A stretch of 43,068 bases of DNA from Flavobacterium sp. AG291 (GTDB lineage Bacteria; Bacteroidota; Bacteroidia; Flavobacteriales; Flavobacteriaceae): assembly GCF_003350375.1 (NCBI RefSeq), contig NZ_QQAR01000006.1, forward strand, positions 162,405-205,472. The letters run 5' to 3'. This document shows positions 9,454-18,027 of this stretch, piece by piece. Under the pieces are notes generated by a model. The model saw only the letters and a list, made by a program, of their open reading frames with translations. It was not told where the DNA came from and searched no databases. A program made the translations under genes and the position numbers. Numbering within the stretch: position 1 is the first letter of the stretch; each line of letters starts with the position of its first letter.

Positions 9454-10812
9454 TTAGTTTTGCTTTACTTCTTTTCTTGCCGTTGCAGGAGGAAGATCTG
9501 TACGCAAGCCCTTGCCATCCCACCAAAGCGGATCGGCATTTCGCTCTTTGTTATTTTCATTGTACATTGTTGCTTTTAGCTTCTCGTCAAAGCGCTCATC
9601 TTTTAACATCTCAGGCAGCGCCACTTTTGCAGCGTCAACACGTTTTGCAGATACGACCCATGAAAACTCAACGTTAGCGGCAGATCCGTCAACAGTCGCA
9701 ACGGTAAAGCCGGAACGGTCTACTGATTGTATATAAAGCGATACCGGTAAGCCTATAGCCGTAACATTTACAACAGGCTTTTCATTTTTATCCATCATGG
9801 AAATAAGTTCCTGTGAGAAAGCGACCTTTGCACTCCCATTAGTTAGGGCAGCATATCCATCATCCGATATTTTCAGTTTTGTGGAGGTTGTGTTATAGGC
9901 GATCTCCCTGCCGCTTTCGCTGCTGACAATATCAGCCTGGTAACCCGAGGTGTATTCATTACCCACATTGTAGGACGCATATACGTCTCCTGCGCTTGTA
10001 AAGCCTAAAACCTCGCCGCGCGTCCAGCCTCCCATAAAGCCACCGTAGGCACCAAGGCCTATACCTGCCTGGCTGTTGTTGTCAAGATATCCTGTTCCGG
10101 TAGATAATGCTGTCGTGGCATAAATACCATAAAAAGTTGAATTACTTGCTTTATAGCCTAATGATCCCCAGTAAGAACCATAAATCTCAGAACCTATTAC
10201 TCCCCCTGTCCTCACAAAGTCATTGTAATTCCAGCCTCCTACACCAAAAGAATAATCATCACCCCAAAAAGACATACCCGTTACAGCTGTATTTGAGGTG
10301 GGTTGTCCGTATGAAGTACCCTGATTTTGACTATTTCGATCACGGTAGCCGTATATGCTCGACTGGCCATCACCGTTAGCAGTAAGTTGCTGACGGTAGA
10401 CGAAAAGCTGTGAGCTAGCCTGAACCGGATAATTCACCGAAACAGAGGTTCCGTTATCTTGCAGAAGTGAATTGGTAATAGCACTGGTACCTGACCATTT
10501 TGTAATTCTGTTGGCGTTCCCCGAGCCTGTTATTCCGTCCGGTGCTACTTTTGCCCAGGCAGTCCCATTGTAATAATAAAAACCAGCGGTGTTGTCGGTT
10601 TGAAAGACAAGCAGTCCCGTCGCAGGAGCCGCAATGGCATCGCGTTGCGCCTGTGACAGGCGGGGGATTAGAAGCCCCTTATCCGTTGAGGTAATATCAA
10701 GCTGAGCAGAAGCTTCAGGGGTATTTGTTCCAACGCCCACATTACCCGACTGGGCTGCAACAAAACAAGATACTCCTGCGGTAAAAATGATTGATAGTAA
10801 GGTTTTTTTCAT
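9454..10812 (-). CDS. Secreted fibre-like cell-surface protein, function unknown
   Basis: 452 residues with a clean signal peptide (MKKTLLSIIFTAGVSCFVAAQ). The mature N-terminus, GNVGVGTNTPEASAQLDI followed by a GLLIPRLSQAQRDAI segment and FQTDNTAGFYYYNGTAW, is a common head of Bacteroidota tail-fibre-like surface proteins. The middle is Gly, Tyr and Asn rich (about residues 150-290). The C-terminal part (from about 315) has a compact beta domain (KVAFSQELISMMD, GFTVATVDG) seen in similar secreted proteins. It is the first gene of the four-gene run ending at the 1890 terminator. No TAnnTTTG box was found in the 200 bases upstream. The molecular role is not known. Confidence 0.75.
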   Translation of the reverse strand: MKKTLLSIIFTAGVSCFVAAQSGNVGVGTNTPEASAQLDITSTDKGLLIPRLSQAQRDAIAAPATGLLVFQTDNTAGFYYYNGTAWAKVAPDGITGSGNANRITKWSGTSAITNSLLQDNGTSVSVNYPVQASSQLFVYRQQLTANGDGQSSIYGYRDRNSQNQGTSYGQPTSNTAVTGMSFWGDDYSFGVGGWNYNDFVRTGGVIGSEIYGSYWGSLGYKASNSTFYGIYATTALSTGTGYLDNNSQAGIGLGAYGGFMGGWTRGEVLGFTSAGDVYASYNVGNEYTSGYQADIVSSESGREIAYNTTSTKLKISDDGYAALTNGSAKVAFSQELISMMDKNEKPVVNVTAIGLPVSLYIQSVDRSGFTVATVDGSAANVEFSWVVSAKRVDAAKVALPEMLKDERFDEKLKATMYNENNKERNADPLWWDGKGLRTDLPPATARKEVKQN

Positions 10813-11284
10813 ATTATTGGTTTTTAAATAATTAAAGTTAAAGTTATTAAAATTTTACATAATAAATACTGAAACACAGAATTTATGTTAATTAATTAAA
10901 AAATGTATTATTGTTTCTAATTGTATTTAATATCAGATAATTGTAAACTATCACAACAGTAAATTTTTGTCATACAAAATATAATTTCATTATTTTAACT
11001 TTGTTATAGACTTGACAAGACAAAAAAAAGTACCTGACTTTTAAAAACCGTAGTGTATACTAAGACCAAATGCACATCGTATTCAGGGATTCAAAGTACT
11101 GGAGGTTTTTATATAATTCGTTATCCCTGCTTTTTATTTACGTAGTAACTATACCTCTTGCTTTGCAAATCCCGAATATTACACCAAGCCTTATTATGAT
11201 CGTATTCAGCTAGTTACTTGTCATATTTCGACCCGTTAACAATAATGAATTTCATACTCAAATATCATAATAAATTTTAACAAT

Positions 11285-11308
11285 AAAACAGGTGTTTTTA
11301 CCTGTTTT
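11285..11308. promoter_or_regulatory. Palindromic element AACAGGT-N6-ACCTGTT
   Basis: Nine-base arms AAAACAGGT / ACCTGTTTT around a GTTTTT loop. It contains a 14-base core AGGTGTTTTTACCT that recurs, more or less altered, before genes at 22027, 24881 and 35726. It could be an operator or a weak hairpin terminator. Nothing coding lies directly downstream. Confidence 0.4.
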
Positions 11309-11993
11309 AATTAAAAGCTACAATGCCTCAATACTTATTGATACAGGCGTTATAAAATCCTCCAAGGACAGGTGTGCTCCATTAGCCTCCCGCTCTAAAA
11401 CTATCCGACCTGTTTGTTATGACGGCCACCGTGAACTCAATACGATAATGTACTTTCAGGGAGAAACTCCGGTAACTTTTCACCGATCAGTATGCCCTTA
11501 AAGAACAAATACCAAAAGATTCGATCTGCCTTTGTATCTCTGCACTTAATTGCTGCGGATGGTTTTTCTTGGGATATCGCCGTCCTGAGTAACCAGACCG
11601 ACATAATGCGATGCAATTTTGATCACACCTCCTTGGTAGGCCATGATAGGTTTAGTAGGTCCGCTCTTCAACTATGGGTTACAAATACTCAATTTGTAGG
11701 GTTAATTGTGTCGAAAGATGCATCCACTTATCGCACGTATTTGTGCTACACTAGCCATATGATTAATCATGGAGCGAAAGTAACTTAAAACTCACATTGA
11801 TGACTATTCGTATTTGCAGATCGATAATGCGTTCGGTAAAAGCTGCAGTATGCAACGTGATATATAAAGGCTACTCTCGGTTTGCCTTCCACAGGTTGCA
11901 TTTGCATAAATTCTTTTTTACCTATAATTCAAAGCCTACAGGCAGGTATGACCAACTTGTCATGAGAGAATAATCACCAACTGATATTGTATG

Positions 11994-12001
11994 TAACTTT
12001 G
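11994..12001 (+). promoter_or_regulatory. Putative -7 box (TAACTTTG) for the MauE-like gene
   Basis: Matches the Bacteroidota -7 consensus TAnnTTTG and lies 69 bases before the ATG at 12070 and 147 bases before the ATG at 12148. No TTTG-type -33 box is present at the expected distance, so this is a weak call. Confidence 0.35.
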
Positions 12002-12069
12002 ATTCAAAACATAAGTACAATTTGATATTTATTGCTTAATGACTGTTATTGAGTAATTTTAGCCTGTTT

Positions 12070-13695
12070 ATGCTATCTAAAAATCAAGGTTTTAACGATA
12101 ATTTGGCGTTGCTAATCCAACTTATCAAAAACCTTACTACTACGGATATGACATTATCACCTTCATTTAAGAAAATCGCAGTTGAAACCATCTGTTTTCT
12201 TTATATTCTATTGTTTGTTTATGCAGCTGTCAGTAAGCTGATTGATTTTGAAACATTTAAAATACAATTAGGGCAGTCGCCTATTATAGCTGCCTATGCA
12301 CAGATACTGGCTATTTTAGTTCCCGGCATCGAAATCCTGATAGCCATATTTTTAGTTATCCCCAGGTTAAAACTTTTGGGGCTGTTGCTCTCCTTTTCAC
12401 TTATGATAATGTTTACTGTATATATCATAATCATACTGAACTGGAGTTACTACGTTCCTTGTTCCTGTGGTGGAATCCTGGAAAAGATGGGATGGACAGA
12501 ACACTTTATTTTTAATATAGGCTTTGTTATCCTGGCTTTGACAGCTATAATGTTGATACAATACAATGGCAATAGCGGTAATGTTTCAGGCCTGTTTTTT
12601 TATACTCAGGCGGCAGCTACAGCCAAACGCTTGTCAGTATCAATAAGCCTTACTGTCGTTTTTAGTATTAGTGTGATGATGCTGTTATACTTTTCCGCAG
12701 AAAAATTAGTACAGCGCAACAATGCATTCCAGCGGCGTTTCCCTCCCCATCCATTGGCTTTTATAAATTCCCGCCCTCTAAAATATAACTCCTACTACCT
12801 GGCGGGGATAACCAATGGCAGAATTTATTTAGGAAACAGCACAGCTTCTTTACACGCTTTGGAAATTGATACGCTGCTAAAAAACGAAACGATTTTGCGG
12901 CTACAATTAAAAGAGCTTCACGAGAATAAATACCTCTATCTCCAATTGAGGGTCAGGGATTCTAACTATTTCCTGAGTGACAGGGGCTCATCAGTAATTT
13001 TCAGAGGGCATATTGGGACCTGGACTGCGCGAGAGCTTGCTTTTAAAATGCCTGATTTTTCAATTTTAGAGCCTATTGGCTATGACACATTTGCTATAAA
13101 AACTATAAATGAAAAAACCGAAGATGAATTAGCTATAGTGCAGCTCGGCAGCAAACCGACCGTTTTAAGAAACCCCGGTCTTTTAAAAAAGCAAATCGAT
13201 GGCATTTTTGACACTGATGGTATATTACTCTACAATGATGAACAGAAAAGAATACTATATCCCTATTATTATAGAAACCAATATATCGTGGCAGACCGTA
13301 ATGCAGCACTAATTGCCCTGAGGAGCACAATTGATACTGTAACGACTGCAAGAATAAAAATTGCAAAAGATATAAGCAAAAATAAAAGCTTACTGGCCGA
13401 AATGCCCACGACAATTAATGCAGGAGCCGCTACAGACGGCAAGCTTCTTTACATTAAGAGTAAAAGGCTAAGTAAGAACGATCCTGAGAAAATATTGAAT
13501 GAGGCAGTAATAATTGATGTTTATAATTTCATTACCGGCAATTACCTCTACAGCTTCTACCTCTATAATTTCGAAGGCCAGAAAACCAGATCTTTTGCTG
13601 TAAAAGGTGATCTTGTTATTGCCCTTACTGACAAGCACATCGTGACTTACAGGCTTCGTAAAGACATTTTAAATCTTGGTTCGGAGAACCATTAA
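12070..13695 (+). CDS. MauE/DoxX-type redox membrane protein with large extracytoplasmic C-terminal domain
   Basis: 541 residues from the ATG at 12070; an ATG at 12148, giving a start at TLSPSFKKIAVETICF, is equally likely. Four transmembrane helices make the MauE/DoxX-like core. A CSCGG motif (YYVPCSCGGILEKMGW) follows the third helix, the typical paired cysteines of MauE-type proteins that take part in disulfide chemistry. A fifth hydrophobic segment (SISLTVVFSISVMMLLYF) leads to a domain of about 330 residues, probably outside the cytoplasm and beta-rich, possibly a propeller. The next gene, 72 bases on, encodes a four-cysteine secreted peptide. That suggests the protein helps form or handle its disulfides (inference). 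The domain assignment of the C-terminal part is open. Confidence 0.8.
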   Translation: MLSKNQGFNDNLALLIQLIKNLTTTDMTLSPSFKKIAVETICFLYILLFVYAAVSKLIDFETFKIQLGQSPIIAAYAQILAILVPGIEILIAIFLVIPRLKLLGLLLSFSLMIMFTVYIIIILNWSYYVPCSCGGILEKMGWTEHFIFNIGFVILALTAIMLIQYNGNSGNVSGLFFYTQAAATAKRLSVSISLTVVFSISVMMLLYFSAEKLVQRNNAFQRRFPPHPLAFINSRPLKYNSYYLAGITNGRIYLGNSTASLHALEIDTLLKNETILRLQLKELHENKYLYLQLRVRDSNYFLSDRGSSVIFRGHIGTWTARELAFKMPDFSILEPIGYDTFAIKTINEKTEDELAIVQLGSKPTVLRNPGLLKKQIDGIFDTDGILLYNDEQKRILYPYYYRNQYIVADRNAALIALRSTIDTVTTARIKIAKDISKNKSLLAEMPTTINAGAATDGKLLYIKSKRLSKNDPEKILNEAVIIDVYNFITGNYLYSFYLYNFEGQKTRSFAVKGDLVIALTDKHIVTYRLRKDILNLGSENH

Positions 13696-13767
13696 AATAT
13701 ACGGCCGTATCAGGGGAAATCGAAAACCTGTAACAGAGTAGATAAAGACTATAAAATTATTTAAATT

Positions 13768-14043
13768 ATGAAAACTAAATTTTTTAAACCGATACTGCCA
13801 CTTGCGGCAGTAGTACTTGCTGTTGCCGGAGCATTTGCGGCAAATGTGAACAATGACGTTGCAAAGCCTGATGTGATAGGCTATGCAAGCCTTCCGGGAC
13901 AGGCTCCCTGCAGCACTCAGGTTTTGTGTCAAACCGAAACTGCTCCTATTTGCCAAATTCAGCATACCAACGGACTATGGTATGATGCCTTTCAAAAAGT
14001 AGGGACCACTTGTACTACCACTCGTTACAACATGAGGGATTAG
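13768..14043 (+). CDS. DUF6520-like small secreted cysteine-containing peptide
   Basis: 91 residues. The N-terminal helix MKTKFFKPILPLAAVVLAVA plus AFA is a signal peptide or membrane anchor. The rest is a short tail with a GYASLPGQAPCS segment and four cysteines (APCST, VLCQT, PICQI, TTCTT). This matches the short DUF6520 family of flavobacteria, whose function is not established. The tail length and Cys pattern recall a precursor peptide. It follows the MauE-like redox protein on the same strand and ends at a terminator shared with the S9 peptidase gene. A substrate or secreted-factor role is inferred from context. Confidence 0.75.
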   Translation: MKTKFFKPILPLAAVVLAVAGAFAANVNNDVAKPDVIGYASLPGQAPCSTQVLCQTETAPICQIQHTNGLWYDAFQKVGTTCTTTRYNMRD

Positions 14044-14050
14044 TTATGTT

Positions 14051-14080
14051 AGGTGTCCCTGAAGGGACACCTAATTTTAT
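14051..14080. terminator. Bidirectional rho-independent terminator
   Basis: Nine-base stem AGGTGTCCC / GGGACACCT with a TGAA loop, then TAATTTTATT on the plus strand. It sits between the convergent DUF6520-like gene and the S9 peptidase gene and can serve both. Confidence 0.75.
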
Positions 14081-16623
14081 TCCATCCATGCGGGCTTTAC
14101 ACCATCTTTAAGGTAATAGGCAAACCAGTCAAGAATCTTATGATAGAGATCCGACTGATTATCTTTAGACTCAATGACATGTCCTTCGGCGTCATATAAG
14201 AGCAGCGTGCTCTTTTTCCCTAACCTCCATAAAGCACTATGCAGCCTGATACTATTGGAAAAAGGCACCAGCCGGTCATTGGTCCCTGCCCATAGCAATA
14301 AGGGAGTATTGACAGAATTAACATTATATAAGGGCGATTCCGCTGAAAACCGCGCGGTATTGAAAAGCTGGCTGTTACGGTATTGCCCATTGTCAAAGCG
14401 CTCCATATTCGATTTTTGATACGGGTCAATATCCAGATAAAAATTCATCAGGTCAGAAATGCCTGCACCGGATACGCCCGTGCGGAAAAAATCTGTCTGG
14501 CTGATTATGTATGAAGTCTCAAACCCTCCAAATGAATGGCCTATAAGCGCAATCCGTCCGGTGTTTATATTTGCATTTTCAATAGCCGCTTTAGCCGCAG
14601 CGATGACACATTCAAGAGCCGATTTCCCTGGTTGATCCATAATAAAATGTATATCGGGCATCAGCACAAAATACCCATTAGTAGTAAAATTTGCCGTATT
14701 AAACCCATCATAGATTCTCAATGATGGGGCTACATACCTGTGAAGCTCTTTTGATTTATCCTGGTAGATGTTGACAATCATCGGATAACTTTTCTCAGGA
14801 TCGTATCCTGCCGGAAAAAATAATGCTGCCTTTAGCCCGTTCTTACCACAGGCATCATAGGATATAAGTTTTGCCTTTCCCCATTTGTATTTGTAATGAT
14901 GGGGGTTGCTTTGCAGGACTGTATATTTTAACCCCGAACCCTTCACATGCATTAGTTTAGGCGGTGAATCAAATGCGCTTTCGATAAAGAATATATCATT
15001 AGATTTTTCCGCTTTTTTTAAAGATGATACTGAACCATTACCTTCGGTAATGATTCTCCAGCCGGATTTTTTCGAATACCTGCTTATCTGATATCCATAA
15101 TCCTCATTTTTCAGGCCAATGATAAAAAAGCCCCTCTCCAAATCGTATTCTTTGGATGTAAAACCAAAGCCTGAGTGGATTGTTGGAAAAACACGGTCTC
15201 CATACAGGCGATATACCGTGTTCTTTTCCCGCCCCGCGGTTATACGTTTTTTAGCACCACTTTCAGTGTTTATAAGCCATATATCGTATTTATCATATAG
15301 CAGTACATATTGGTCATTACCAGTCCAGCCGCCAATTCCATAGGGCACGGGATTGGGATAATCATTTTCTGCATCTAAAAATGGTTCTGTTAATGTAGTT
15401 TTTATACTTCTGTGTTTTCCATTTTTAATAGTATATAACCACCATTGACTGTCTTTAAAATAGGCAACGATTTTTCCATAGGCTGATAGGACTACCTGCT
15501 GATAACCATAAAGCTGCCTGTCAACAATTTTCTTGCGAACCCCTGTGCTAAAATCAAGGATGGCCAGGTCCATGTAGTAACCGGCGTAGTCATGAAGAGG
15601 ATAGTAATCCCTGTGGGTATAAACCAGTGCATGCGTATAATCCGCATTTGGCATTGCTGTGGGATACTCCAGATTTTCAACGGCCCTCACCGTATCACTT
15701 TCTAAATCCCAAAGATGCCAAAACTTCTTTTTTGCCTTTAACGGCGGTATTGTCTGGTCACTATCCTTAAATACTGTGAGCCCGGGTACATCCACTTTCA
15801 GTGAATCAAAGGTCTCCAGATCAAAAAATACTTTTGTACCATCATCGGAGATATCCATACCCTCTGCGACTATGCTACCCTTATCTTGCAGCGGGGCTGT
15901 CGGCATTTTTTTTACGCCGGTTTTATTGGTCAGGCTGTAAAAATAAAGCTTGGTTTCCGAAGAACTTGATTCTTTTGAATTCCCGGATACTAAAAATGCG
16001 GTCCCGCCCTTATTCCAGGTAATATGCCCAAAGCTAAGGGCTGCATCCTCCAGTAAAACCTGAGCATTGGCACCTGGCATTGGTTCATGTAGCTCAACGG
16101 TCGATTTGTCTGCGGTTTCCCGGATAAGAACAATACGATCTCCTTTATCGTTTACCGCAAACTCTTTCACATCCTGCACTGTTATCTTATCAGGGAGGCT
16201 ACCGATAGCACTTATGGTGAGTGTCTTCGTATGACTTCCTATCATTTTATTGCCCTTTAGGATATAATTTTCAATGCCTGCTATAGTGTAATCCGCTTGT
16301 AGTTTCAACCCTTTAACCTTAAGGGTGTCGTTGACGATATACATAAACCATTTGCTGTCACCGGTAAATTTAGCAGAATGCCCCCCGGGTATTTGCAGCA
16401 ATTTGCCGTTTTCAGTGCCTGCCAGAAATAATGTATCCCTTCTATCGCGATACTTCAGGGAATAGACTACCCATTTCCCATCTGCGGAAGGTGTTTCAAA
16501 TGCCAGGGAATGCCATTTGTCATAGTCATTTTCGGTCAAATCCAGCTTATCCTGTGCCCTGACAAAAGAAAACACAAAGCATAGCCAAACCGCCAAAATC
16601 ATATGTTTAGTATTGTAAGACAT
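14077..16623 (-). CDS. S9 prolyl-oligopeptidase family serine peptidase, exported
   Basis: 848 residues from the ATG at 16623; an upstream ATG would overlap the SusD gene by 28 codons and is less likely. A signal peptide (MILAVWLCFVFSFVRAQ) shows export. A long N-terminal beta-propeller-like half precedes an alpha/beta-hydrolase domain. The catalytic Ser is S697 in GHSFGGF, the Asp is D783 in GTNDRLVPF, and the His is H815 in AEGHVIE, the correct S9 order. The start codon is one base past the SusD stop, so the two are translationally coupled. In this operon the peptidase probably cleaves peptides for, or from, the SusC/SusD pair. Whether the neighbouring four-cysteine peptide is a substrate is unknown. 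Confidence 0.88.
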   Translation of the reverse strand: MSYNTKHMILAVWLCFVFSFVRAQDKLDLTENDYDKWHSLAFETPSADGKWVVYSLKYRDRRDTLFLAGTENGKLLQIPGGHSAKFTGDSKWFMYIVNDTLKVKGLKLQADYTIAGIENYILKGNKMIGSHTKTLTISAIGSLPDKITVQDVKEFAVNDKGDRIVLIRETADKSTVELHEPMPGANAQVLLEDAALSFGHITWNKGGTAFLVSGNSKESSSSETKLYFYSLTNKTGVKKMPTAPLQDKGSIVAEGMDISDDGTKVFFDLETFDSLKVDVPGLTVFKDSDQTIPPLKAKKKFWHLWDLESDTVRAVENLEYPTAMPNADYTHALVYTHRDYYPLHDYAGYYMDLAILDFSTGVRKKIVDRQLYGYQQVVLSAYGKIVAYFKDSQWWLYTIKNGKHRSIKTTLTEPFLDAENDYPNPVPYGIGGWTGNDQYVLLYDKYDIWLINTESGAKKRITAGREKNTVYRLYGDRVFPTIHSGFGFTSKEYDLERGFFIIGLKNEDYGYQISRYSKKSGWRIITEGNGSVSSLKKAEKSNDIFFIESAFDSPPKLMHVKGSGLKYTVLQSNPHHYKYKWGKAKLISYDACGKNGLKAALFFPAGYDPEKSYPMIVNIYQDKSKELHRYVAPSLRIYDGFNTANFTTNGYFVLMPDIHFIMDQPGKSALECVIAAAKAAIENANINTGRIALIGHSFGGFETSYIISQTDFFRTGVSGAGISDLMNFYLDIDPYQKSNMERFDNGQYRNSQLFNTARFSAESPLYNVNSVNTPLLLWAGTNDRLVPFSNSIRLHSALWRLGKKSTLLLYDAEGHVIESKDNQSDLYHKILDWFAYYLKDGVKPAWME

Positions 16624-16624
16624 A

Positions 16625-18016
16625 TTAATAACCTGGGTTTTGAGGTAAGAGGGATGGATTAAGCAGCAATTCGTTTTGTGGTAGGGGCCAGAGGATATCT
16701 GTTTCATTCCACCCCGGCTTTACTGTTGCCAGCACGCCATTAGCCAGACCTGTACGCTTTAAATCAAACCACCTGTGTCCCTGCTCTGTAAAAAACTCAA
16801 AACGACTCTCATAACCTATAGCTGACAATAAACCCTCGGTTGTCATTGCCTCTGTATCATTCAAACCAGCCCTTTGGCGTATCATGTTTAGATCCTGCTG
16901 TGCTCCGGCGATGTCACCCAACATGGTACGGGCTTCAGCACGTATCAGATACAATTCTTCCAATCGCAAAGCGATGGTATACTCTGCAGATACATCCTGA
17001 GGGACAACCTGTTTGTACTTATACGCATGATACCATGTTGATGCTCCATCTGTAACCTCACCTATCCAGTGCTTCCTGCGCAAATCACCCTCTTCAAAAG
17101 CATGTACAAGTTCAGGATCTAATGCCCTGGCAGGTGGTGGTCCTGAGGTGAATATAAAGCTCTGCGCATCGGCTGTCGGTTGCCCTTCACTAAAAGGGCT
17201 GAGCTGCCAAAGCGTTGAACTACTTTCTTTGAGGAAAACCTTATCAAGATCGGATTCCAAGTTGTAGTTAGCGCTGTTACCTATTATCTCGCCGGCCCGT
17301 AACCGGGCATCGTCCCATTTGCCCATATACAGGTACAGCCTTGCCAGGAATGCTGCCGCAACGCTTTTGTTGGGTATTGTCCTGTCCGTCACACTATATT
17401 CATCGGGCAAATAGTGGTATGCAGCGGTGAAGTCGTTTTCGAGCTGTTGCAACACTTCTGCAACAGTTCGTTTGGATAACTTTGCATTAATGGTGTAATC
17501 GGTAGTAGCTGTATAAGGTATATCCCCAAAAAGATTTACCAGATAGAAATACACAACCGATCGTATAAGAATTGCCTGCCCGATTAGGTTTTGCTTCTCT
17601 GCCGGTAGTATTCCCGTAGAAATTTCAACGCCTTCGGTTATGGCGTTCAGGCTATAGATCAGGTTGTAAGCGTTATTCCAAAATGACGCGACACCTGCGT
17701 TTACGGCAGTAAGATCATTTTGATAAAGTGCCTGTTCACCAGCATTTGTACCGGATGGGATGAGCTCATCGGCATAGTTACCGAGGGTTACTGAGAGTCC
17801 CTGTATACTCCCTGTGAGCAGCACTGTACTGTTCAGGGTGGCATAACAATTGGCAAGGGCAGCTTTCGCCGTATCAGCGTTTTCAAATACCGTAATTCCG
17901 GGGAGCTGCGATTGTGGAGGATCAACATCAACAAAAGGCTCACATGCTATGGCGCAAGTAAAAATGCCACAAGCCAACACAGTTTTCACAATAGTATATC
18001 TTAAATATTTTTTCAT
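16625..18016 (-). CDS. SusD/RagB family outer-membrane lipoprotein
   Basis: 463 residues. The lipobox TCAIAC places the lipidated cysteine at residue 25, followed by EPFVDVDPPQSQLPG, the standard start of mature SusD/RagB proteins. Helical TPR-like stretches and the conserved end segments (EELYLIRAEARTMLGD, RFEFFTEQGHRWFDLKRTG) are present. It acts on the outer face of the outer membrane as the lid and ligand-binding partner of SusC. Length is normal for the family. It lies 11 bases after the SusC stop and 1 base before the S9 peptidase start. The peptidase neighbour suggests peptide rather than glycan uptake (inference). Confidence 0.93.
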   Translation of the reverse strand: MKKYLRYTIVKTVLACGIFTCAIACEPFVDVDPPQSQLPGITVFENADTAKAALANCYATLNSTVLLTGSIQGLSVTLGNYADELIPSGTNAGEQALYQNDLTAVNAGVASFWNNAYNLIYSLNAITEGVEISTGILPAEKQNLIGQAILIRSVVYFYLVNLFGDIPYTATTDYTINAKLSKRTVAEVLQQLENDFTAAYHYLPDEYSVTDRTIPNKSVAAAFLARLYLYMGKWDDARLRAGEIIGNSANYNLESDLDKVFLKESSSTLWQLSPFSEGQPTADAQSFIFTSGPPPARALDPELVHAFEEGDLRRKHWIGEVTDGASTWYHAYKYKQVVPQDVSAEYTIALRLEELYLIRAEARTMLGDIAGAQQDLNMIRQRAGLNDTEAMTTEGLLSAIGYESRFEFFTEQGHRWFDLKRTGLANGVLATVKPGWNETDILWPLPQNELLLNPSLLPQNPGY

Positions 18017-18027
18017 TTACAGAGGGT

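Larger units (their letters stand above)
10813..12069. other. AT-rich intergenic region between divergent genes
   Basis: About 1.25 kb. Two overlapping plus-strand frames (11292-11501 and 11492-11788) have no recognisable family, no clear start signals and unnatural composition, so they are not annotated. The only structured item seen is the hairpin at 11285-11308. A TAACTTTG box at 11994-12001 may be the -7 element for the MauE-like gene. Confidence 0.45.

Noticed and set aside
11292..11788. Two plus-strand frames in the 10.8-12.0 kb gap
   Set aside because: No recognisable domain, odd composition, and the first begins inside the palindrome at 11285-11308.
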